Assembly (NCBI RefSeq): GCF_002086675.1
Contig: NZ_MVIF01000023.1
Location: 1 to 63,777 of the forward strand
Reading direction: 5' to 3'
Source: Mycobacterium persicum
Lineage (GTDB): Bacteria > Actinomycetota > Actinomycetes > Mycobacteriales > Mycobacteriaceae
Length of the DNA stretch: 63,777 bases
Below the pieces are notes generated by a model. It was not told the DNA's origin. It saw nothing but the letters and a program-made list of their open reading frames with translations, and did no database searches. Within the stretch, counting starts at the first letter, position 1. Each line of letters opens with the position of its first letter. Below, piece by piece: positions 55,275 through 63,777 of the stretch. Made by a program: the position numbers and the translations under genes.

Positions 55275-57629
55275 TTACTGCTTGGTGAGCGCGATCTTCA
55301 TCTGGGCTTGGTAGTCCTCGACGTGCGCGCCGCTGACGTCGACAATCACCCGGTGGATTCGGCCGTCGAACGCAAACGGCGGACCATAGTCGGGGGTTAC
55401 CGACGACCCGGTATTCGCGCCGACCAGCATCGCTCCGCCTTGGGCCAACCGAAGGGGTGTGGTTACCGGAAAATCGCCGCGGCCGACCGCAGCGCCATCG
55501 ACGAACAGCGTCACGTCGCCGGGAGTGCCTCTGCCGTTCTTGAGATCCACCGGGCCCGTCGGGGTGAATTCCACGCTGAGGAAGTGCCGCCCCGGCGGGA
55601 TCGGTTGCGCCGAGCGAATCGTGAAGATCTCCTTGGCGACGTAGTTGTGCGCATAGCAGAGCCGACGGTCCTTGACATACAAGGTGATTCCCCCGTCATT
55701 GCCGCCCATGGACAGCAGGACGCCCGACGACTCGTCGGTGAGCTCAACCGCGGCGTTGATCGAGTAGGCCCGGTTGAGGATCTTGGGTGCGGCGGCCGCG
55801 GGAATGGCCTGGGTGCCCGGATAGAGCACGTATCGAGTGCGGTTGGCGGCGGCGATCCGCGGACGTTCGACGAAAGCGCGGGCCAGGCCGCGGCTGTCGA
55901 TCGGCAACACGTTGTATTTTCCGGCTTCGCTGTACCAGAGCGTGATCATCGCGATCAGCCGTGCCCGCTCCTGCCCGGCCAGGTTGGTGGTCTCGGCGGG
56001 ATCCTGTGCGACGTGGTAGAGCTCCCATCCGGTGGCATCGAGCTGACTGAGCATCTCCGCGGTGATCACGTCGCCGAATTTGTGCTCGGATTCGGCGAAT
56101 GAGGTTCCCGGCCAAGGGCATACCGCGCGCCACCCGTCGTGGTTGATCGAGCGGTGTCCCAGCATCTCGAAGTACTGGGCGAGGTGGCGGGTGGGGGCGG
56201 CGGCGTCGTCGAAGGTGTGCGCGAAGCTCACCCCCTCGATCGGCGACTGGGTGACACCGCCGATCGCCGTCGGCGGGTCGATGTGTAGCGCCTCGAGCAC
56301 CGTCGGGACCATGTCGATGAGGTGGGTGTACTGGGATCGCACCTCGCCTCGCGCAGTGATACCGCGCGGCCAGGTGACGATCAACGGATCGCTCGAGCCG
56401 CCGCGGTAGGTCTCGCGCTTCCACCGCCGAAACGGGGTGTTGCCGGCGTGCGTCCAGCCCCAGGGGAAGTGGTTGAACACCGTGGGGCCGCCGATCTCGT
56501 CGATGCGGGCCAGTCCCTCCTCAACGGTGTCGGCGACGTTGTTGAAGAAGCGGACCTCGGTGACCGAGCCGGTGGGGCCTCCCTCGGCACTGGCCCCGTT
56601 GTCCGAGACCAGCATGATCACCGTGTTGTCGTACTCCTGCAGGTCTTTGAGGAACTGCACGAGTTCGCCGATGTAGTGGTCGGTGTGTTCGAGGAAACCG
56701 GCGAACACCTCCATCATCCGGGCGTAGAGCCGGCGTTCGTCGGCCGGCAGCGTCTCCCAGTCGGCGACATCGGGATCGGCTGCCGACAGCTCGGCCGTTG
56801 CCGGCAAAAGCCCGAGTTCCTTTTGTCGTCGGAACACCTGCTGGCGGTAGACCTCCCAGCCGGTGTCGAACTTGCCGGCATAGCGGTCGGCCCACTGTTT
56901 GGGCACATGGTGGGGCGAGTGCGTCGCGCCGGGGGCGAAGTAGAGGAAGAAGGGCTTGTCCGGGGCGACCTGCTTGGCGTCGGCAATCATGGTTTTTGCC
57001 TTAGTCACCAGGTCGGGGGTCAGGTGATAGCCCTGCTCCGGGGTGGCCTCGGGTTCGGTTTGGGAGTTGTCTCGCACCAGATCCGGGTAGTACTGGTGGG
57101 TGTCGCCGCCCAAGAAGCCGTAGTAGCGCTCGAACCCGCGTCCCAGCGGCCAGCGGTCGTAGGGCCCGGCCGCGGTCATCGTTTCCTCCGGCGCCAGATG
57201 CCATTTGCCGACGCAGTAGGTGTTGTAGCCCTGGGCCCGCAGAATTTCGGAGAGGAATCCGTTCTCGAAGGGTATGTAGCCGTCGGAGCCGGGGAATCCG
57301 GTCGACCCGTTGGTCAGACACGCCAAATGGTTGGAATGGTGGTTACGGCCGTTGAGGATGCAGGACCGCGACGGCGAGCACAGCGCGGTGGTGTGCATGT
57401 TGGAATACCGCAGGCCGTCGGCGGCCAGGGCGTCGATGTTCGGTGTCGAGATCGGACTGCCGTAGCAGCCCAGGTGCCCGTATCCGGTGTCGTCGAGCAC
57501 GATGAAGACCACGTTCGGCGCGCCCTCGGGAGGTCGCTTGAAAGCCGGCCAGGCCGGCGTCGACTCGTCGGCGGTGCGGCCGATCACACCGGGAAACGTT
57601 GTGCCGGGCTGATATTCGGTGATTGCCAT
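55275..57629 (-). CDS. Arylsulfatase (type I sulfatase, AtsA/AtsD-like)
   Basis: The 784-aa protein has the sulfatase N-terminal block IVLDDTGYGHLGCYGSPISTPNIDALAADG and the formylglycine site C-S-P-S-R (ALCSPSRSCILNGRNHHSN), so Cys is converted by a formylglycine-generating enzyme. Other metal ligands are in DNGASAEGG and GKWHLAPEE. The C-terminal about 230 residues form a beta-rich domain (VSGAHVEDYQ). No signal peptide. A broken second sulfatase lies 20 bases upstream on the same strand. Confidence 0.94.
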   Translation of the reverse strand: MAITEYQPGTTFPGVIGRTADESTPAWPAFKRPPEGAPNVVFIVLDDTGYGHLGCYGSPISTPNIDALAADGLRYSNMHTTALCSPSRSCILNGRNHHSNHLACLTNGSTGFPGSDGYIPFENGFLSEILRAQGYNTYCVGKWHLAPEETMTAAGPYDRWPLGRGFERYYGFLGGDTHQYYPDLVRDNSQTEPEATPEQGYHLTPDLVTKAKTMIADAKQVAPDKPFFLYFAPGATHSPHHVPKQWADRYAGKFDTGWEVYRQQVFRRQKELGLLPATAELSAADPDVADWETLPADERRLYARMMEVFAGFLEHTDHYIGELVQFLKDLQEYDNTVIMLVSDNGASAEGGPTGSVTEVRFFNNVADTVEEGLARIDEIGGPTVFNHFPWGWTHAGNTPFRRWKRETYRGGSSDPLIVTWPRGITARGEVRSQYTHLIDMVPTVLEALHIDPPTAIGGVTQSPIEGVSFAHTFDDAAAPTRHLAQYFEMLGHRSINHDGWRAVCPWPGTSFAESEHKFGDVITAEMLSQLDATGWELYHVAQDPAETTNLAGQERARLIAMITLWYSEAGKYNVLPIDSRGLARAFVERPRIAAANRTRYVLYPGTQAIPAAAAPKILNRAYSINAAVELTDESSGVLLSMGGNDGGITLYVKDRRLCYAHNYVAKEIFTIRSAQPIPPGRHFLSVEFTPTGPVDLKNGRGTPGDVTLFVDGAAVGRGDFPVTTPLRLAQGGAMLVGANTGSSVTPDYGPPFAFDGRIHRVIVDVSGAHVEDYQAQMKIALTKQ

Positions 57630-57648
57630 GACTTGGTCCTCGCTTCGG

Positions 57649-58290
57649 CTATCGGTGTCGGGCCGGGTTGAGCTGGTTCAGCAGCTCGTCGACATCGTGG
57701 CCGAAACTGCGCATCCGCGGCGGGAATTCGTGCAACGTCGCCAGGAACCGCATGACCTGCATCGCGGCGGGGCCGTAGAGCCAAGCGTGGTTTTTCCTGC
57801 CATTCGTCGAATCCTCGGGCTTTATGGAACCGTTCGAATGGGTCGAGCTTGAGGTTGGTGATCAGCGGGGTGGTCAGCTTCTGCTGGATGGCGTTGAACC
57901 ACCGATCCTGGGTCTTCAACAGCACTTTCCAGTCGCCGTAACGCAATCCGTGCAGTGTCGTCTCGGTGAAGTAGTAGAACTCCATGCGTTTGGACTTGCC
58001 GCAGCCGGTGAGCAGGTCGGTCTGGTCCACTCCGTCAAGGTGCACGCGGTACTCGCGTCCGCCGATGGTGGCGCCCTTCTTGAGCGAGTCCAGGAGATCC
58101 GGCTGGCCCAGCATCGACACGATGGTGGGAACCCAGTCCTCCATCGCCATGAACCCGCCGGTGGCGACCCCGGCCGGGATCACCCCGGGCCAGGGCACCA
58201 CCGTCGGCACCCGGAACGCGCCCGCGTAGCCGCCAACGCCCATCTCCCGGGCGAACGGATGATTGCCGCCGTCGGGCCAGCTGTTGCAGT
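57649..58290 (-). pseudogene. C-terminal fragment of a second sulfatase gene, frameshifted
   Basis: On the minus strand, GGNHPFAREMGVGGYAGAFR leads into the sulfatase C-terminal region (GGFMAMEDWVPTIVSMLGQP, FYYFTETTLHGLRYGDWKVLLKTQD). Only about 210 codons remain; the catalytic N-terminus is missing. At the run of five T at 57793-57797 the frame shifts; one base fewer restores EWQENHAWLYGPAAMQVMRF to a stop at 57649, where PRMRSFGHDVDELLNQLNP is the typical end. The truncation point abuts the end of the Asn-rich gene. Confidence 0.8.
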
Positions 58291-58303
58291 GTCAGCCGCA
58301 GCA

Positions 58304-59332
58304 TCAGTCATCGTCGGACGACGAGTCATCAGCGGTGCTGTTTGGATCGTATGGACGTTCATATGGATATTGGGGCCGGGGGTTCTCTTGGCTATATGGG
58401 CGCGACTCTAACGCGCTAGGGGAACGAAGGAGAATCTCGGATCGCGAAAAGGGATTAGAATAATTGGCTATCGAATCATTACTGAATATGAGGTTACCGT
58501 CTTCGCTGGTAAAAATATACGTATCAAACGGGCGATTAATAGTATAGTCATGATTTTTGGGATAATCCGCCGAGGGGAACGGATTGCCAAGTTGGGAATC
58601 GCCATCAATGATGCTGCCGTCAGGATATGTGAAATCTACGTTAGACGGTTCCGGCTGGTAGTATACCTCAGGAATGCCCAGCTCATCGTTGCGAAAAGTG
58701 CTAGAGTTGTCGTTATTCGTTTGATTGTTGACGTCAGCCGTCCAGCTATCATTTGTGGAAATATCATTAGTATTCTGATCGATATAATAGTTGACTAAAT
58801 TATTATCGATATCACTATTTGGATTATCGTCGATAGTCTGGTTATTAATCGGGTCGTCAACAGTGCGCACGTCGTAGTTGACGACCTGATCGTAATTGTT
58901 GTTACCGACATCCCCGTAGACGTTGTCCAGATAGTCATAGGTTATGGTGCTCCCGCTGGTGTCGATAATATCATTATTAACGTTTCCAGGCGAAATACTA
59001 TTGCTATCGATGGTGTTTGAATTGTTGCTAGAATCACTACTATTGCTGCCGAAGTCACTGCTGTCGTGGTAATTGGAATTATCATTTGTGCAAGTGTCGA
59101 GTTTGAATCCGCCGTGACCGGTCAGTGTGATCGCCAGCCTGCCGGCGTTGATATTGGTGGCGGCACTGGTACCGGTCTCGATGGCGCCGGCGACGCCGCT
59201 GGTCAATGCTAGTGCGCCCAGCGCTACCATGGCGGCGCGTTTGTGGCGCTGTACTTTGGCGACGGTGGGCGGGAATTGCCTCACGTGGGATTCGGCGGGG
59301 CTATCGTCACCTTGCGGTGGCGGCATGAACAT
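58304..59332 (-). CDS. Secreted or anchored Asn/Asp/Ser-rich protein of AT-rich composition
   Basis: From ATG at 59332 the product is 342 aa. Residues 1-30 are hydrophilic (MFMPPPQGDDSPAESHVRQF), and 31-55 form a signal or anchor helix (HKRAAMVALGALALTSGVAG). From about residue 80 the protein is dominated by Asn, Asp, Ser, Tyr and Ile (NDNSNYHDSSDFGSNSSDSS, NNNYDQVVNYDVRTV) and ends in an acidic tail (DDSSSDDD). Codons are strongly AT-ended (AAT, GAT, TAT), unlike every neighbour, so recent transfer or strong selection for these residues is likely. No domain recognised. I found no frame interruption. Confidence 0.8.
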   Translation of the reverse strand: MFMPPPQGDDSPAESHVRQFPPTVAKVQRHKRAAMVALGALALTSGVAGAIETGTSAATNINAGRLAITLTGHGGFKLDTCTNDNSNYHDSSDFGSNSSDSSNNSNTIDSNSISPGNVNNDIIDTSGSTITYDYLDNVYGDVGNNNYDQVVNYDVRTVDDPINNQTIDDNPNSDIDNNLVNYYIDQNTNDISTNDSWTADVNNQTNNDNSSTFRNDELGIPEVYYQPEPSNVDFTYPDGSIIDGDSQLGNPFPSADYPKNHDYTINRPFDTYIFTSEDGNLIFSNDSIANYSNPFSRSEILLRSPSALESRPYSQENPRPQYPYERPYDPNSTADDSSSDDD

Positions 59333-60557
59333 GAAGTCTGTCCTTTCATCGCGTTCATCTAATTGCCAAATTTGCTTAGGATTCGGGGTTTGTTGACCCC
59401 CGTCGGTTCGACCAGCGCCAATTGGCTATCAGGTGGGTGGAAATGCAGGTCGACCGACCGAACTCGACAATCGAGGATCAGGCATCGCCCCAACTTCGTT
59501 AGATCGCAAAGACTTACGAAACTGAACCACGCCGCAGTACGCGTGACAAGTCCCAGTCGATACATTTAATTGTCCGGACCTTAACTAAGGCTTATCAACC
59601 CAGTCCTCGCTCCGAGTGTGTGCCGTCGTCGCCGACGGTGCGCGCAATAAGCCGCCGTCGACGATGATGACCGGCATCGTCGCCGCGATGCATGACATCT
59701 TCTCTATCTCGCGGACGAGCAGCCCGGGTGGTGGCTGCCAGCAATGCAACGGCCATGATCTGGGCGTGGCGGCCGACACAAGACGCGACGAACAGCGTTA
59801 CCCCGATGACGAGGACGCCCCCGGGCCGAGCGTGCGAGATCACCGAACAGGACCGACCCTGCTGGGGCGAAATATATTTAGCCGGAGAGGGTTTGGGCGG
59901 CTTCGATCGGCGCACTAAACGCAGCGTCGAGGCGGTGCCGGGAGCGCCGGTCGCGTTCATGGTGGGCGTCGGCAGCCACGAACCCGATCAGCTTCCCGAG
60001 GTCGTCTGTATTGGCCAACACGACAGCGCCGTCGGGGTAGGCGCAGCTGCCAAACACCAGGCGTTCAGCCCAGACTGACTGCGCTGATCTTGTCTTGAAA
60101 TCGGCCGATGATCTGGGTGCGACGCTTCCCAAGAGATAATTCAACGAAGTTCGAATATCGAACGCGCCATGGTGTTCGACGGAAATCGCGGAGTGGTCTG
60201 GTTCGTCGATGCGCAGGACTCGCATAACTGCCGGGTATGTCGGCAGGGTATGAGGTCGCGGCAATAGCGGCGATCCTCCCGATCCGCTTGTCGATGATCT
60301 CAACGAGCCGAGGCCCCGGTCCCGGTTTAACCGTCAGATCGGTGGTGAAGATGGCCCACTATCCGTCGGGCCTCCGGGAAGAAACAGCCAGTTCAGATCC
60401 CCTGCACGACTGACTCGCCGGCGCAACCGCACCCGCGCACGATCGGATACCCTGCTCAGCGCTAACCCAGTCGCCGGCTCGCGCCCGCGCAGGCGGACGG
60501 CCTCGACCACCGCAGAACAAGAGCCAACGAAACCGCCGTGACTCCGCTTGCCGGCGC
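59333..60557. other. Long stretch with no supportable gene (1.2 kb)
   Basis: AT content is raised at 59340-59590 next to the Asn-rich gene. The best frame is on the minus strand, about 59878-60230, reading VMRVLRIDEPDHSAISVEHH and LNYLLGSVAPRSSADF. It has plausible composition but no recognised domain and no clear ribosome site. Another frame (59592-59960) is Arg/His-rich and looks non-coding. The right part should contain the hisE promoter. Probably degraded former genes. Confidence 0.5.
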
Positions 60558-60839
60558 ATGAAACAATCGCTGGCCGTGAAGACCTTCGAGGATCTGTTCG
60601 CCGAACTCGGCGATCGTGCCCGCACCCGGCCCGCTGGCAGCGCTACCGTAGCTGCGCTGGACGCCGGGGTGCATTGGCTGGGCAAGAAGATCCTGGAGGA
60701 GGCCGGCGAGGTATGGCTGGCCGCCGAGCATGAAGCCAACGACGCCCTGGCCGAGGAGATCAGCCAATTGCTGTACTGGACGCAGGTGCTGATGATCTCC
60801 CGCGGACTGTCCCTCGACGACGTCTACCGGAAGCTGTGA
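60558..60839 (+). CDS. hisE: Phosphoribosyl-ATP pyrophosphatase
   Basis: The 93-aa protein shows the MazG-like HisE core [41 protein letters not shown] (metal-binding Glu residues) and [18 protein letters not shown]. It removes pyrophosphate from phosphoribosyl-ATP, step two of histidine synthesis. ATG at 60558; ends overlapping a GTG just before hisG. Ortholog of Rv2122c. Confidence 0.97.
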   Translation: MKQSLAVKTFEDLFAELGDRARTRPAGSATVAALDAGVHWLGKKILEEAGEVWLAAEHEANDALAEEISQLLYWTQVLMISRGLSLDDVYRKL

Positions 60840-60841
60840 GC

Positions 60842-61696
60842 ATGTTGCGCGTGGCCGTTCCCAACAAGGGTGCGTTGAGCGAACCGGCCACCGAAATTCT
60901 GGCCGAAGCCGGCTACCGGCGCCGCACCGACCCCAAAGACCTGACCGTCATCGACCCGGTCAACAACGTCGAGTTCTTCTTCCTGCGGCCCAAAGACATA
61001 GCCATTTACGTGGGTTCGGGGCAACTCGACTTCGGGATCACCGGGCGCGACCTGGTCTGCGATTCCGACGCCCCGGTACGGGAACGTTTGGCTCTGGGCT
61101 TCGGGTCGTCGAGCTTCCGGTACGCCGGTCCCGCCGAGCGGGATTGGACGACGGCCGACCTGGCCGGAAAGCGGATCGCCACCGCCTATCCGAACCTGGT
61201 CCGAAAAGACTTGGCCGCCAAGGGCATTGAGGCAACCGTGATCCGGCTCGACGGCGCTGTGGAGATTTCGGTGCAACTCGGCGTGGCCGATGCCATCGCC
61301 GACGTGGTGGGCTCCGGTCGCACCCTGAGCCTGCACAATCTGGTGGCATTCGGCGAGCCGCTGTGTGATTCGGAGGCGGTACTGATCGAGGGCGCCGACC
61401 GGGACGGCGCGGGGCACAGCGAGGCGCGCGATCAGTTGGTCGCCCGGGTACAAGGTGTGGTATTCGGCCAGCAGTATCTGATGCTGGACTACGACTGCCC
61501 GCGTGCAGTGCTGCACCAGGCCACCACGATCACGCCCGGATTGGAGTCGCCGACGATCGCTCCGCTGGCCGACCCGGAATGGGTCGCGGTTCGTGCGCTG
61601 GTGCCGCGCCGCGGTGTCAACGGCGTCATGGACCAGCTTGCCGCCATAGGGGCCAAAGCGATTCTGGCGTCGGATATCAGGTTCTGCCGATTCTGA
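60842..61696 (+). CDS. hisG: ATP phosphoribosyltransferase
   Basis: The 284-aa long-form HisG starts [16 protein letters not shown], has the PRPP-site [26 protein letters not shown] and a C-terminal ACT-like regulatory domain (about 205-284; [34 protein letters not shown]) that binds histidine. It catalyses and controls the first step of histidine synthesis. An overlapping GTG at 60836 is an alternative start (GTGA with hisE). hisE-hisG are one operon. Confidence 0.97.
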   Translation: MLRVAVPNKGALSEPATEILAEAGYRRRTDPKDLTVIDPVNNVEFFFLRPKDIAIYVGSGQLDFGITGRDLVCDSDAPVRERLALGFGSSSFRYAGPAERDWTTADLAGKRIATAYPNLVRKDLAAKGIEATVIRLDGAVEISVQLGVADAIADVVGSGRTLSLHNLVAFGEPLCDSEAVLIEGADRDGAGHSEARDQLVARVQGVVFGQQYLMLDYDCPRAVLHQATTITPGLESPTIAPLADPEWVAVRALVPRRGVNGVMDQLAAIGAKAILASDIRFCRF

Positions 61697-61821
61697 CCGC
61701 GGTAATGCCCGGGCGGGCCGCCCCTGTGTTAGCGTCCGCGGTGGGCTGATTGCCGGTGGTCATCCATGGGCGGTCTCCGTATCGTCGCCAGGCTGTTCTT
61801 CTGTCCCCGGAAGGGATCGCT

Positions 61822-62307
61822 GTGACGCACGTACTCGTCCTCGTCCTAGCTTTGTTGATCGGCGTGGTCGCCGGGTTGCGATCGGTGACCGCTCCAGCGG
61901 CAGTCTCCTGGGCCGGCTACCTCGGCTGGTTCCCAACGTTGCAGCACACCTGGGCATCCTGGGTGGGCAACATCGTGACGGTGGTGACCCTGAGCGTCCT
62001 CGCGGTCGCCGAACTGGTCAACGACAAGCTTCCCAAGACGCCGCCGCGCACCGCCGCGCCGGTGTTCGCGGTCCGGATCATCCTGGGCGGGTTTGCCGGC
62101 GCGGTGATCGGCACCGCCTGGGGCTACAAGTTCGGCGGACTCGGTGCCGGGGTTGTCGGGGCGGTACTGGGTACCTTGGGCGGCTATCACGCGCGCCGTG
62201 GGCTGGTAGCCGCCAGCGGTGGCCGCGATCTGCCGATCGCCTTGCTCGAGGATTCGGTCGCCGTGCTAGGCGGTTTCGCCATCGTCGCATCGGCGGCCGC
62301 GCTATGA
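61822..62307 (+). CDS. DUF4126-type small membrane protein (Rv2120c-like)
   Basis: From GTG at 61822 (AAGGGA upstream) the product is 161 aa with four or so membrane helices: VLVLVLALLIGVVAGLRSVTAPAAV, IVTVVTLSVLAVAELV, GGFAGAVIGTAWGYKFGGLGAGVVGAVLG and LEDSVAVLGGFAIVAS, plus the conserved DKLPKTPPRT loop. Function unknown. Its stop overlaps the following ATG by 4 bases. Confidence 0.88.
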   Translation: MTHVLVLVLALLIGVVAGLRSVTAPAAVSWAGYLGWFPTLQHTWASWVGNIVTVVTLSVLAVAELVNDKLPKTPPRTAAPVFAVRIILGGFAGAVIGTAWGYKFGGLGAGVVGAVLGTLGGYHARRGLVAASGGRDLPIALLEDSVAVLGGFAIVASAAAL

Positions 62308-63683
62308 CGCAGCGGTTCGACTCGATCATCGTCGGTGCTGGCCAGGCCGGGCCTTCGCTGGCGGGCCGCCTGACCGGCGCAGGTCAGCGGGTCGCCGTCG
62401 TGGAGCGCAAGCTGATCGGCGGCACCTGCGTCAACAACGGTTGCATTCCGACCAAGACGCTGGTGGCCAGCGCCCACGCGGCTCATGTGGCGCGCCGCGC
62501 TGCCGAATACGGGGTCGGCACCGGATCGGTCAGCGTGGACATGGCCAAAGTGAAGGCCCGCAAAGACGGCGTCATGCTCAATGACCGCAAGGCCGTCGAG
62601 GACTGGCTGGACAGCATGGACGGCTGCACCGTGGTCCGCGGGCACGCCCGATTCGAGGATCCGCACACGCTGCGTGTCGGTGATCAGTTGCTGCAAGCCG
62701 ACCAATTCTTCCTCAACGTCGGCGGCCGCGCCGTGGCCCCCAACATTCCCGGGCTGGCCGACGTCGAGTTCCTCACCAACGTGTCCATCCTCGAACTCGA
62801 CACGCTGCCTGAGCATTTGGTGATCGTCGGCGGAAGCTACATCGCGCTGGAGTTCGCCCAGATGTATCGCCGCTTCGGAGCAAAGGTGACGGTCGTGGAG
62901 CGCGGCCCACGCCTGGCGTCCCGCGAAGACGAAGACGTCTCGGCCAGCATCAGGGAGATCCTCGAAGCCGAGGGGATCGATGTCGTCGTCAACGCTAACG
63001 ACGTACGACTTGCCAAGCGGGACAACGGTTGCGGAGGCTTCGAGCTGACTCCCAGTGCCGGTGCCGCGCCCATTGCGGGTAGTCACCTGCTGCTGGCGGT
63101 GGGCCGGAAGCCCAACACCGACGACTTGGGCCTGGAGGCGGCCGGCGTGCAGACCGACGCCCGCGGCTACATCGTGGTCGATGACCAGCTCAAGACCACC
63201 GTCGACCACATCTGGGCGCTGGGCGACTGTAACGGCAAGGGGGCCTTCACCCATACGTCGTTCAACGACTACGAGATCGTCGCCGCCAACTTGCTCGACG
63301 GGGATCCGCGTCGGGTGAGCGACCGCATCCTCACCTACGCCCTCTATATCGACCCGCCGCTGGGGCGCGCCGGCATGACCGTCGCTCAGGTTCGTGCGTC
63401 GGGCCGCAAGGCGCTGGTCGGTAAGCGGCCGATGAGCAAAGTCGGCCGGGCCGTGGAAAAGGGTGAGACGCAAGGCTTTATGAAAATCGTGGTCGATGCC
63501 GACACCCACGAGATTCTCGGTGCGGCCATCCTCGGCGTCGGGGGAGACGAGGTCATCCACGCCATTTTGGATGTCATGTCGGCAAAAGCGCCCTACACCA
63601 CGCTGTCGCGCACCATGCACATCCACCCCACGGTCAGCGAGCTCGTTCCCACGATGCTGCAGGAGATGGCGCCACTGGACTAG
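62304..63683 (+). CDS. FAD-dependent pyridine nucleotide-disulfide oxidoreductase (mercuric reductase-like)
   Basis: The 459-aa protein has the FAD-binding IIVGAGQAGPSLAGRL, the redox disulfide GGTCVNNGCIPTKT (C42, C47), the NAD(P) loop VIVGGSYIALEFAQMYRRFG, the FAD motif HIWALGDCNGKGAFTHTS and the C-terminal base pair MHIHPTVSELVPTM (His-x4-Glu). It resembles mercuric reductase-like oxidoreductases but lacks the N-terminal HMA domain, and its CVNNGC differs from the CLNVGC of mycothione reductase, so it is not mtr. ATG at 62304 overlaps the DUF4126 stop by 4 bases. Substrate unknown. Confidence 0.9.
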   Translation: MTQRFDSIIVGAGQAGPSLAGRLTGAGQRVAVVERKLIGGTCVNNGCIPTKTLVASAHAAHVARRAAEYGVGTGSVSVDMAKVKARKDGVMLNDRKAVEDWLDSMDGCTVVRGHARFEDPHTLRVGDQLLQADQFFLNVGGRAVAPNIPGLADVEFLTNVSILELDTLPEHLVIVGGSYIALEFAQMYRRFGAKVTVVERGPRLASREDEDVSASIREILEAEGIDVVVNANDVRLAKRDNGCGGFELTPSAGAAPIAGSHLLLAVGRKPNTDDLGLEAAGVQTDARGYIVVDDQLKTTVDHIWALGDCNGKGAFTHTSFNDYEIVAANLLDGDPRRVSDRILTYALYIDPPLGRAGMTVAQVRASGRKALVGKRPMSKVGRAVEKGETQGFMKIVVDADTHEILGAAILGVGGDEVIHAILDVMSAKAPYTTLSRTMHIHPTVSELVPTMLQEMAPLD

Positions 63684-63777
63684 GAAGGCGCTGATCTAGT
63701 CCGAAGTTACGACGGGTTCTGACTGGGGATTAGTGTTCTGAGCTGGCGATATGGGCTGCTGTCTCGTCCTGATGTGT
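63684..63777. other. Right-edge noncoding sequence
   Basis: The last 94 bases after the oxidoreductase stop hold no gene or clear terminator that I can see. Confidence 0.5.

Noticed and set aside
56322..57671. A 449-codon plus-strand frame across the sulfatase gene
   Set aside because: Antisense to a sulfatase with a clear formylglycine site; composition is that of a shadow frame.
62304..63683. Identification as mycothione reductase (mtr)
   Set aside because: The redox motif is CVNNGC with the mercuric-reductase-like surroundings, whereas mycothione reductase has CLNVGC; the N-terminus also differs.
1..63777. tRNA, rRNA or other structured RNA genes
   Set aside because: I scanned the intergenic regions for tRNA-like T-loop sequence (GGTTCGAATCC type) with matching stems and found none I could support.

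Overview
The window looks like the chromosome of a slow-growing Mycobacterium. It is GC-rich and carries PE, PPE and PE_PGRS genes, mycothiol synthesis (mshC), a class III/CAR-type fatty acid reductase, and long runs of genes in the same order as blocks I know from M. tuberculosis: Rv2574-Rv2591 at about 0.85-38.6 kb and Rv2120c-Rv2139 at about 38.6-62.3 kb. In M. tuberculosis these two blocks are not neighbours as far as I remember, so the junction near 38.6 kb suggests a rearrangement. I do not assign a species.

Layout. 0-2.3 kb: end of a PE_PGRS gene, then a SRPBCC protein and a membrane zinc peptidase. 2.3-9.0 kb is an accessory island set into otherwise conserved order: a cytochrome P450, a 26-residue peptide, a SAM methyltransferase, an IS3-family remnant, a membrane-anchored zinc-ribbon/YVTN propeller protein, a DapA-like lyase, a class II aldolase, an XRE-cupin regulator, and a second 26-residue peptide that is clearly homologous to the first. 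9.0-13.7 kb: a PE/PPE pair, a secreted protein, a patatin-like lipase and a radical SAM protein. 13.7-18.7 kb is genomic debris: a deleted 13E12 HNH gene, a decayed Tn554-type transposon (tnpA-tnpB-tnpC) and a frameshifted methyltransferase. 18.9-37.5 kb: hisS, glyoxalase II, ppiB, relA, apt, a peptide-binding lipoprotein, secF, secD, yajC, gabT, an alpha/beta hydrolase, a MarR regulator, carboxylic acid reductase and a membrane protein. 37.7-55.2 kb: PE_PGRS, pyrD, a DUF5703 protein, lppL, uppP, a histidine phosphatase, DUF3090 and SCO1664-type proteins, cysQ, mshC, SDR, an FAD monooxygenase, PAC2, metH and a PPE37-like gene. 55.3-59.3 kb: a sulfatase, the broken end of a second sulfatase, and an AT-rich Asn/Asp/Ser-rich secreted protein. 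59.3-63.8 kb: a mostly empty stretch, then hisE, hisG, a DUF4126 protein and an FAD disulfide oxidoreductase.

The most interesting find is the pair of tiny genes at 3670-3750 and 8892-8972. They encode peptides of exactly the same length (26 aa) sharing 11 identical positions. Each has a strong ribosome binding site. One sits between a P450 and a methyltransferase and is bracketed by strong inverted repeats, as expected for the precursor of a ribosomally made, enzymatically modified peptide. The other directly follows an XRE-cupin regulator. This gene-finder-invisible peptide family is my candidate for an undescribed system.
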